In this document: positions 1 through 7,190 of the stretch, piece after piece
Numbering within the stretch: the first letter of the stretch is position 1
Layout: each line of letters begins with the position of its first letter
Translations under genes and position numbers: made by a program
Notes under the pieces: generated by a model
The model's input: the letters and a program-made list of their open reading frames with translations, nothing else
What the model was told of the DNA's origin: nothing
Databases searched by the model: none
Assembly: GCA_003535775.1 (NCBI GenBank)
Contig: DPYO01000051.1
Location: 7,476 to 21,256, forward strand
Length of the DNA: 13,781 bases
DNA from: Fidelibacterota bacterium
Lineage (GTDB): Bacteria > Fidelibacterota > Marinisomatia > Marinisomatales > UBA8229
Direction: 5' to 3'

Positions 1-1
1 T

Positions 2-454
2 GATGAAAAATGGAAAGATCATTTATACAGCATGGATCAAATCCGTGAGGGAATCAATCTACGAGCTTATGGACAGAAGGATCCCCTTCTGGAGTACAAG
101 TCTGAAGGGTTTAACCTGTTTCAAATTATGATGGGTGAACTGAACAAAACAACGGTTCAAAGATTACTCAGAACCCAACTTCAAGGAATGGAACAAGCAC
201 CCCAAATGCGTGGACAAAAGGTGAGGAATGTCCAGACACAGCATAAAGATACTACCGGAATGGGGTTTGCAGGACAAGCCAGGGCCAGGCAGGAAAACCA
301 ACCTGATAAACCTGCACGAACTCCTGTTCACATTGAGAAGAAGATAGGTAGAAACAAAAAAATTACTATGGTAAGCCCCAGTGGGAAAAAAGTAATGATC
401 AAGCATAAAAAACTTCAGCAATATTTGAATCAGGGATATACTGAAGTTTCGTAA
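2..454 (+). CDS. secA: SecA preprotein translocase ATPase, C-terminal fragment (5' truncated by window)
   Basis: This is the C-terminal 150 residues of SecA, the ATPase motor that pushes unfolded preproteins through the SecYEG channel. The frame is open from base 2, so the gene starts outside the window. The first residues read DEKWKDHLYSMDQIREGINL, followed by RAYGQKDPLLEYKSEGF. This is the strongly conserved helical-scaffold signature of SecA. After it comes a polar, Gln/Lys-rich linker (about residues 60-110). SecA usually ends with a zinc-binding SEC-C module whose core is GRNDPCPCGSGKKY. Here the tail keeps GRN and, further on, SPSGKK, but has no cysteine at all and finishes with a Lys-rich stretch ending in GYTEVS. 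Identification is firm. The loss of the zinc module is read directly from the sequence, while its functional meaning (SecB or ribosome contact altered) is inference. Confidence 0.96.
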   Translation, partial: DEKWKDHLYSMDQIREGINLRAYGQKDPLLEYKSEGFNLFQIMMGELNKTTVQRLLRTQLQGMEQAPQMRGQKVRNVQTQHKDTTGMGFAGQARARQENQPDKPARTPVHIEKKIGRNKKITMVSPSGKKVMIKHKKLQQYLNQGYTEVS

Positions 455-541
455 GTCATTAGTCCAAAATCAACAATCTTTTGGAACCAAGTAAAGAGTG
501 ACGACCGTTTTCAAAGTTTTATTGTAATTTCCCACAAATTT

Positions 542-624
542 GCCGTGGTGGTGGAATTGGTAGACACGCTAGATTTAGGATCTAGTCTCCTCTGGAGGTG
601 CAGGTTCGAGTCCTGTCCGCGGCA
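542..624 (+). tRNA. tRNA-Leu (anticodon UAG)
   Basis: The segment folds as a class II tRNA. The acceptor stem pairs GCCGTGG (542-548) with CCGCGGC (617-623), with one G-U pair, and A624 is the discriminator base. The anticodon stem is CTAGA/TCTAG (569-573, 581-585) around loop TTTAGGA, giving anticodon TAG at 576-578, which reads CUN leucine codons. A long variable arm (586-599) forms a CTCC/GGAG hairpin, as expected for leucine tRNA. The T-arm is GCAGG-TTCGAGT-CCTGT (600-616). The 3' CCA is not encoded, because the bases after the discriminator read CAA, so it must be added by CCA transferase. The gene lies on the secA strand and ends only 12 bases before the stop codon of the convergent large gene. 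Confidence 0.96.
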
Positions 625-636
625 CAAAAATACTTA

Positions 637-3600
637 TTACAATTCTTTAACCAAACCGCCGAATTTCCGGTTAATCTGGAAACCCAGTTTATAGAATAAT
701 CCTGCCTGAAAAAATCCAATGGTCACATATTTATACCGCTGATCTCTTAACCGATTGAATAATTCTTCCAGTAATTTCAGACTCAAGTGTTTTTTCCGGT
801 ATGGATAACGAATGACAATTTTTTCAATGTAAGCAGTTTTCTCGTCAGTTTTTTTCCAGTAGACACCACCTACAATCTGGTTGTTAGAATTAATAAGCAA
901 AAGAAACTCGTGTTGGGGCTGAAAAATACCAGGAAGATTAGCTTCACCAAGCAAAGAATGAAAGCGGGCAATCTCTTTTGGCTTGAATGGGGGTCGAATC
1001 CGGTATCTGTCACCAGTGCTGTCCTCAGCTAAAGAAATTAAGTCAAGCCGACTTTTTGAACCTGTTTCCCATACAATTAATTCTCCTTCTTCAGCAGCAT
1101 CCAGATGTTCAAATAGAAGTCTGGTTAAAAAGAATTCTTCTTCTTTAGTAAGGGTAATATTCTCATGGATATGGTGAAGGTGAGATCCTAAATCTTCAAG
1201 TGTAACAGTCCTGGCTCTCAATTTCTTTTGGAGTGAAAGCAATTCATCAATTAATTCCGGATTGGAATCCTTAAAACAGGACATGAGGAAAAATCGAATC
1301 CTTGTTTCCGGATATTCATCCAGTAGGTCTCTTAGATGATAATCTTTGTATAACTCTTGTAGAATTGAGCCTCGTGCCTGAACCGAAGCCTTCGGATTTA
1401 ATTCAAACCACCGCTGGTATCTCAATGATGCAAATACTACCTGCTTCATCAAAATGCCATTTTCATTAACCTCATCAATAAATGAAGTAATCTGATCTTG
1501 AAGTAAGCCTAACGACTCTCCTTTTTGTTTTATCGGCTTTTTCTGAAACTCTTCTTGTAAATCCATCAGAAATTCAAGCCCCTGTTTCACTGTAACCACC
1601 TGAAGAAGGGCAGTAAATAGTACTTCCCAGCCTCCCATTCGTTTTAACCCCGGATAATCCTGTTCCGAAGTGATAATAAATTGACCATAGAGGGTAAATA
1701 CAAAATCAGAGATAGTGGTGAAGTGTTTGCGGTCGGATATGGAAATTAACCGAGTTCCAGTAGCATAATCATACCTGGGGACAATCAGGTTTTTTGTCGA
1801 TGGATTAGCGGAATAAAGAACATATCCTGTCCTATACCAAAAATCCATATAAGCCATGAGCCCACTCCAAACGAAATGAAGCCATTGCATTTGCCATCGA
1901 TCAGCAGTTTTTCCGCTTGCAATTTCTTCACGGTTTCGTTCAAGATGCTGGTAAAGAGTTTCACCGGGTATATACTCTTCAGTATACAGACCATACTTGG
2001 ACCAATATCCACCGAAATCCTCTACAAGTTTCGGCCCATAAATGGAAGAGCCAGTTGTGATCAGCCACCTGATTTCATCCTGGATAAATAACTTACCTAG
2101 GTTTTCGTCAAGATTAATAACAAAATTATATGAGTCTGAACTTCTCGTCTGTACAAGGACGCGGAATACGCTCTTCCCATGATTACTACCCAGGAAAGAA
2201 ACCCAAATTCCATTTTTCGGGATATTTTCCAACCTGATTAACCGGTGATTGGAAAAGAGGAAAATAGCCTCTTGAAGCAAGATAGTATTCCCCATTGCTT
2301 CCATCAATCTTTTTTGGGATTCCTCTTCAACATTTTTATCAAAAAGAATTGTATCTCCCCAGGAATATTCATCATCTGTGTCTGGATCAATTGCTAAATG
2401 CCTATCAATTCCCACCCATTCCCTAAAACCGCTGGTGAGTGTCACTAATGCTTTTTTAACTGTAGAAAGAACCTGCTTCTTCGGATCAGACAGCTCCCAT
2501 CGAATCAGCTCCACTCTAGCCCATATATAGCTTTTGGGGTGTAAAACACCATAAATTGCTATAATCTTCAGAAGAAAACACAAAAAGGCCTGTTTTTTCG
2601 CATCAAGGGATTTTTCATCAAGCCGTTTGGTTATTACATACTTGAGAAGAACGTCAAAATGTTCCTGTTGAATACATCGAACATCAAAATCTATCTTTTT
2701 TATGTTATCAATCTTTTTCAACTTTTCACATACACTTGTAAGAGATTCAAGAAATACTGAACCGGTAATGTGAGGTAAAAGATACTCAAGAGATTTAATT
2801 TGAACCTTTTGCGAAGGATGGAATTGAAGACGAAGGAGAACTTTGTGAACCATTTCCTTAAAATCACCTGTATTATTTTCAAGGTACTGATGCAGATGGT
2901 TCATTGCACTGACCATATTGTCATTTTTAGGGTGATGTAAAACAATCGCTGATTCGTGAAGAAGTTGCAGTGAGGATACCTTCCTTTGGCTGATGTTCTC
3001 TCTTTTTCCATTTGGGAGTTTGGGGAATCTTCCATCTCCCCAGGGGAGTGAGCTCACATTAAGTTGTATGTCCGAATTGATTTCAAACCTTGATATCCGG
3101 AATGCGATAGAACCAATAAAATCAACAAGAGCTTGGTTGCCAACCCAGAGATAGGGAGAAATCATCAGTGTTTCCAAATCTACAAATTCTTTATTAATTA
3201 TATAAGAAAAGTCACCAATCTGAAATATCCCTGAATTCGGTTGTATTATAAGTGACTTCGTCTCATTTCGGATAGATACAGTTTTTCCGTCCCAGTGTAT
3301 ATCAGATGGGATTACTCCTTTTTCTCTTATTAACCAGTTTGGTATGCGGATTTCAAATCCTTCACACATAAGACTGGTGTAAATTTTTTCGTACATTGGA
3401 TCAATAATTTCTGCGAAATTTTTTAGGATAATATTTCGTTTATATGTTTCTTTACGGGTTAGTTCACCGTACTCTTCTGAAAAATCCCGCTGAATGATGG
3501 CAAAATTCACAATCCGTTCATACGGGGCAAGAAAACTGTTAACTGATTGCACCAGAGAACCAAAATAATCGCGAAATTTCTGTTTTGAATTTTTCTGCAT

Positions 3601-5256
3601 TTCCAAAGGAATTTGTTCATACTTTGGGTAAAGTAGAATGGTATTGTGCTCTCGTCCATCTCCGACAAGAAAAACTGATTTCATTGTATCAAACTCCTGA
3701 AAAAGATTTTCAATCTTTTGGGGAGAGATGGTTTGTCCCCTATTGTTTTTATATATTTCCTTTTTTCTGCCAATGATGAAGAGATGGTCTTTTTTACGTT
3801 TGAAAATATCACCAGTGTGGAACCAATTATCGGAATAATCGGTGGAAATAATGTCTCCAAAATAGCCTGGAGAAACATATGGTCCACAAATTAAAAGTTC
3901 ACCATCTTCAGTAATTTTGGTTTCAATCCCCGGAAGCGGCTTACCCACAGAATCCCGAAGATAATCGTTAACCGGTGTCATTGTAATTCCTCCTGTTGCT
4001 TCTGTCATTCCATAACCACTCAAAAGATGAATACCATTTTTCTGATAAAATTCAAAAATATCAGGATCAAGATATCCGGCTGCCGAAAGTCCTAGTTTAA
4101 GCTTTCCTCCAGTTAATTTTTTCAAAACTGTTTTTATCTTTTTGGGTGATAATTGCTCATGTTGAGTTTGATTATTGATTTGTTCGTATAGTTGAATCCA
4201 TCGTTTCGGAATACTAATGAAGACTGTAGGCTGGACAACCAAAAAATTCTTCAAAAGAGTTTTGTAAGCAGGAGATTCAGCAAAGGCATATGTAGCACCC
4301 CAAAAAATTGTCCCAATCATTTCCAGGTACCGACCAAACGTATGATAGAGAGGTAAATAGGAAAGGAAAATATCATTACTTGATAAATCCGGTAATGCGA
4401 TTGCCCTGGAAAACCGTTTGGAAATTATATTCATTTGAGTGAAAATAATACCCTTCGGATTCGCTGTTGTCCCCGATGTGTACATAACAGTTGATACCCC
4501 ATCATTTTCAGTTGTGTTTAATCGCTTTTCAAGTATGTCTTGAGTCACGTTTTTACCAATCGACAAAAATTCTTCCCATGTTTGGGATGGGAAATCAAGT
4601 GAGTGCACATCGGGAAGTTGGGTTACTGATAAAACTCCAGAATTACCTCGGAGCTGATTGAAAAGATTGTGTGGTTCGATCCCACCAATGAAAAGATGTG
4701 TAATACCTGCATGGTCAAGTATGTAATTTAAATCCGTTTTGGAAAGATTGATTGGGATAGGCACTATACGAAAATTAAAAGAAAGACAGGCTAAATCTAA
4801 TAAGGCTGCATATAAAGAATTTGTTGTCAAAATACCGATAACTGGATGAGAGAAACCATCAGTTGCTTTGGAAAGAGATTTGGCAATTCCCCAAATCTGT
4901 TTCCAAGCTTGTTTATATGTAATAGTTTCAATATCTTTCCCTTCAACAATTTGAAACAATGCTTTTTGGGGATAGGTTCCTACCCGCTGTATTAACAAAT
5001 TACCTACATGAAAATTAGATTGCCTCGTTAAACTGATTAACAATTCAATCCACATTTCCTTTTTATCTGACTTATAAAAAGTCTTATTTACCAGAGGAAG
5101 ATGACCAGCTTTGAGAAAGGAATGAACCGTTGCAGGAGGGTAGTTTCCCTCTAACAATTTCTGTGCAATGGTAAAAAGCAGTGCTTCATCCGGTGATGAA
5201 GATTTTGCTTTTTCTATGATACTATTTATATAGGAACAAGATAAATTTCTCATCAT
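637..5256 (-). CDS. Large multidomain protein: AMP-binding (long-chain acyl-CoA synthetase-like) domain, helical/kinase-like middle, C-terminal GNAT-like domain
   Basis: 1539 residues, more than twice the usual ~600 of acyl-CoA synthetases. The adenylating domain spans about 100-610. It shows the P-loop YTSGTTANPKG (259-269), GYGMTE (414-419), HTGD (470-473) and the hinge-region GRKKEIYKNNRGQTISP (496-512). These point to ATP-dependent activation of a carboxylic, probably fatty, acid. The A10 region is GELTRKETYKR (597-607). Related long-chain enzymes have Lys three residues before the final Arg; here it is T604, with K602 and K606 nearby. Residues 760-960 are rich in amphipathic helices. Residues 1010-1185 resemble a kinase fold (hinge-like LYTEEYIPGETL at 1090-1101), but this is tentative. 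Residues 1418-1539 look like a GNAT acetyltransferase ending in FYKLGF (1521-1526), with a degenerate acetyl-CoA loop. No signal peptide or membrane span is seen. The start codon is one of two adjacent ATGs without a clear Shine-Dalgarno. Adenylation is well supported; acceptor and pathway are unknown. Confidence 0.88.
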   Translation of the reverse strand: MMRNLSCSYINSIIEKAKSSSPDEALLFTIAQKLLEGNYPPATVHSFLKAGHLPLVNKTFYKSDKKEMWIELLISLTRQSNFHVGNLLIQRVGTYPQKALFQIVEGKDIETITYKQAWKQIWGIAKSLSKATDGFSHPVIGILTTNSLYAALLDLACLSFNFRIVPIPINLSKTDLNYILDHAGITHLFIGGIEPHNLFNQLRGNSGVLSVTQLPDVHSLDFPSQTWEEFLSIGKNVTQDILEKRLNTTENDGVSTVMYTSGTTANPKGIIFTQMNIISKRFSRAIALPDLSSNDIFLSYLPLYHTFGRYLEMIGTIFWGATYAFAESPAYKTLLKNFLVVQPTVFISIPKRWIQLYEQINNQTQHEQLSPKKIKTVLKKLTGGKLKLGLSAAGYLDPDIFEFYQKNGIHLLSGYGMTEATGGITMTPVNDYLRDSVGKPLPGIETKITEDGELLICGPYVSPGYFGDIISTDYSDNWFHTGDIFKRKKDHLFIIGRKKEIYKNNRGQTISPQKIENLFQEFDTMKSVFLVGDGREHNTILLYPKYEQIPLEMQKNSKQKFRDYFGSLVQSVNSFLAPYERIVNFAIIQRDFSEEYGELTRKETYKRNIILKNFAEIIDPMYEKIYTSLMCEGFEIRIPNWLIREKGVIPSDIHWDGKTVSIRNETKSLIIQPNSGIFQIGDFSYIINKEFVDLETLMISPYLWVGNQALVDFIGSIAFRISRFEINSDIQLNVSSLPWGDGRFPKLPNGKRENISQRKVSSLQLLHESAIVLHHPKNDNMVSAMNHLHQYLENNTGDFKEMVHKVLLRLQFHPSQKVQIKSLEYLLPHITGSVFLESLTSVCEKLKKIDNIKKIDFDVRCIQQEHFDVLLKYVITKRLDEKSLDAKKQAFLCFLLKIIAIYGVLHPKSYIWARVELIRWELSDPKKQVLSTVKKALVTLTSGFREWVGIDRHLAIDPDTDDEYSWGDTILFDKNVEEESQKRLMEAMGNTILLQEAIFLFSNHRLIRLENIPKNGIWVSFLGSNHGKSVFRVLVQTRSSDSYNFVINLDENLGKLFIQDEIRWLITTGSSIYGPKLVEDFGGYWSKYGLYTEEYIPGETLYQHLERNREEIASGKTADRWQMQWLHFVWSGLMAYMDFWYRTGYVLYSANPSTKNLIVPRYDYATGTRLISISDRKHFTTISDFVFTLYGQFIITSEQDYPGLKRMGGWEVLFTALLQVVTVKQGLEFLMDLQEEFQKKPIKQKGESLGLLQDQITSFIDEVNENGILMKQVVFASLRYQRWFELNPKASVQARGSILQELYKDYHLRDLLDEYPETRIRFFLMSCFKDSNPELIDELLSLQKKLRARTVTLEDLGSHLHHIHENITLTKEEEFFLTRLLFEHLDAAEEGELIVWETGSKSRLDLISLAEDSTGDRYRIRPPFKPKEIARFHSLLGEANLPGIFQPQHEFLLLINSNNQIVGGVYWKKTDEKTAYIEKIVIRYPYRKKHLSLKLLEELFNRLRDQRYKYVTIGFFQAGLFYKLGFQINRKFGGLVKEL

Positions 5257-5424
5257 GGGAAATTAAGATATTTCAAGAAAAATTCTCGATACCTAATCAG
5301 TAAAATTATAATATTAGAGGAAATCGTTTTCCTTCATCTCTTTTAATTCTTTATCTTAAGTTCTCGTAAAAAATATTCATTCCACTTTATTACTTTAACA
5401 TAATAAACCAATTTAGGCTAACCA

Positions 5425-7119
5425 ATGAAAAATAAAAAAGAATCTGCTCTTTCTCTTACTCAACAAGAAATCACTGAATTACTAAAAACCACACCTTCTG
5501 GGATCAAAAAATATATTGATGAACTTGAAGGTCAGATTAAAAATCTATCTGAAATTGGAGTTGCACTCTCAAAGGAAAAAGATCGGGGGAAAATATTAGA
5601 AACGATTCTTCTTGAGGCCAAAAGAATTTCCTCAGCAGACGGAGGAACAATATACATGAAAACGGATGATAATCGCTTAAAATTTGAAATAATGATGACC
5701 GACTCCTTAGGAATTCATTTTGGAGGAACATCGGCTGAACCTATGCCAGATACCATATACCCGGTTAAGTTATACAATCCAGAAACAAATCAACCAAATT
5801 ACAAGAATGTATCGGCCTATGCTGCATTGACAGGAGAAACAGTCAATATTAAGGATGCTTATAAAGAGAAAGGATTTGATTTTTCCGGTACAAAAGGGTG
5901 GGATAAAAGACATGGATACCGTTCAAAATCGTTTTTAACAGTGCCAATGAAAAACCATGAAGATAATATTATTGGTGTTCTTCAGTTATTGAATACTAAA
6001 AATCCCAGCACAGGTGAAATTGCTTCATTTTCTACCTCGATAAAAATGATTGAAAGTCTTGCCAGCCAAGCTGCTATTGTAATCACAAACAAAAATTTAA
6101 TTAGAGAATTGGAGGTTCTTTTTGAATCGTTCATTAAGCTAATCGCAACCGCTATCGATAAAAAATCTGCGTACACCGGGGGACATTGTAGTCGTGTACC
6201 GGAGATTACAATGATGCTCGCAGACGCTGTTGGAAAGATTAAAAGCGGGAAATACAAGGATTTTGACATGAATCCAGATGAACGGAATGAATTATATATT
6301 GCAGCCTGGCTCCATGATTGCGGTAAGGTAGCTACCCCTACCCACATTGTAGATAAAGCAACAAAACTAGAGAAAATTTTTGACCGAATTGATATTATCA
6401 ACATGAAATTTGAGGTTCTCCATCGTGACAAAGAAATTGAATTCTTAAAAAAAATATATAAGTTAAAAAATAGTGATAAAACCGTCTTAGAAAAACTCAA
6501 GGGTGAATATAAAAGACAAATGAAACAATTAGATGAAGATGAAGCATTCCTTGAGCGATGTAATATTGGTGGTGAATTTATGCTCGAAGAATTGCAGGAA
6601 CGGGTAATACAGATTGCAAAATATCCTTTTAAAGAAAAAGGCAAGAAAAAACCCTTTTTATCAAAAGATGAAGTACGCAACTTAAACATATCCAAGGGGA
6701 CACTGCTTCCCGAAGAACGTGAAATAATTAACAGTCATATTTCCATTACTATTGATATGTTGGAACAGTTACCATATCCCAAGCATCTAAAAAATATTCC
6801 TGAGTTCGCTGGTGGACATCACGAAAAATTAGATGGTACGGGATATCCACGGGGCTTGACTGAAAACCAAATGTCTCCACAGGCTAAAATGATCGCAATC
6901 GCTGATATTTACGAAGCATTAACCGCTGCTGACCGACCTTATAAGGAGGGGAAAAAACTTTCAGAAGCAATGCGAATTATGGGTTTTATGAATAAAGATC
7001 GCCATATTGATAAAGATTTATTTAAAATTTTTGTGAAGGAAGGAATCTATAAAAAGTATGCGAAAAAATTTCTAAAACCAAATCAAATTGATAAAGTTGA
7101 TGAAACAGTAATATTATAA
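5425..7119 (+). CDS. GAF domain / HD-GYP phosphohydrolase (predicted cyclic-di-GMP phosphodiesterase)
   Basis: 564 residues, predicted cytosolic, with no membrane span. A short N-terminal helix (25-50) leads into a GAF-type sensor domain (about 50-222) that includes FLTVPMKNHEDNIIGVLQLLN (170-190). An HD-GYP domain follows (about 235-545). Metal and catalytic residues are visible: H254 in GGHCSRV, the HD pair H297-D298 in LHDCGK, H438 in NSHIS, and HHEKLDGTGYP (465-475), the HD-GYP signature, then D494 in ADIYEALTAADRPYK. Such proteins hydrolyse cyclic di-GMP to pGpG or GMP. The HD and NSH motifs are separated by roughly 140 residues, about 100 more than in compact HD-GYP domains. The insert (about 310-425) is charged and probably helical or coiled. 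No GGDEF or receiver domain is attached, so the GAF domain is the likely input. The gene is divergent from the large AMP-binding gene and 71 bases upstream of the permease. The ligand sensed by GAF cannot be told. Confidence 0.93.
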   Translation: MKNKKESALSLTQQEITELLKTTPSGIKKYIDELEGQIKNLSEIGVALSKEKDRGKILETILLEAKRISSADGGTIYMKTDDNRLKFEIMMTDSLGIHFGGTSAEPMPDTIYPVKLYNPETNQPNYKNVSAYAALTGETVNIKDAYKEKGFDFSGTKGWDKRHGYRSKSFLTVPMKNHEDNIIGVLQLLNTKNPSTGEIASFSTSIKMIESLASQAAIVITNKNLIRELEVLFESFIKLIATAIDKKSAYTGGHCSRVPEITMMLADAVGKIKSGKYKDFDMNPDERNELYIAAWLHDCGKVATPTHIVDKATKLEKIFDRIDIINMKFEVLHRDKEIEFLKKIYKLKNSDKTVLEKLKGEYKRQMKQLDEDEAFLERCNIGGEFMLEELQERVIQIAKYPFKEKGKKKPFLSKDEVRNLNISKGTLLPEEREIINSHISITIDMLEQLPYPKHLKNIPEFAGGHHEKLDGTGYPRGLTENQMSPQAKMIAIADIYEALTAADRPYKEGKKLSEAMRIMGFMNKDRHIDKDLFKIFVKEGIYKKYAKKFLKPNQIDKVDETVIL

Positions 7120-7190
7120 TGATAAAAAAATCCAATTAGTGACCCTGAAAATATCACCAGGAAATAACCGCTGAGGATAATTGTTAACAT

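Noticed and set aside
5307..5312. TATAAT as a -10 box in the divergent intergenic region
   Set aside because: No acceptable -35 lies 16-18 bases upstream on either strand, and the region is AT-rich enough to give such hexamers by chance.
5982..6695. 237-codon open frame on the minus strand
   Set aside because: It lies wholly inside the HD-GYP gene, antisense to conserved motifs. The translation is Ser/Phe/Ile-rich, typical of an antisense shadow.
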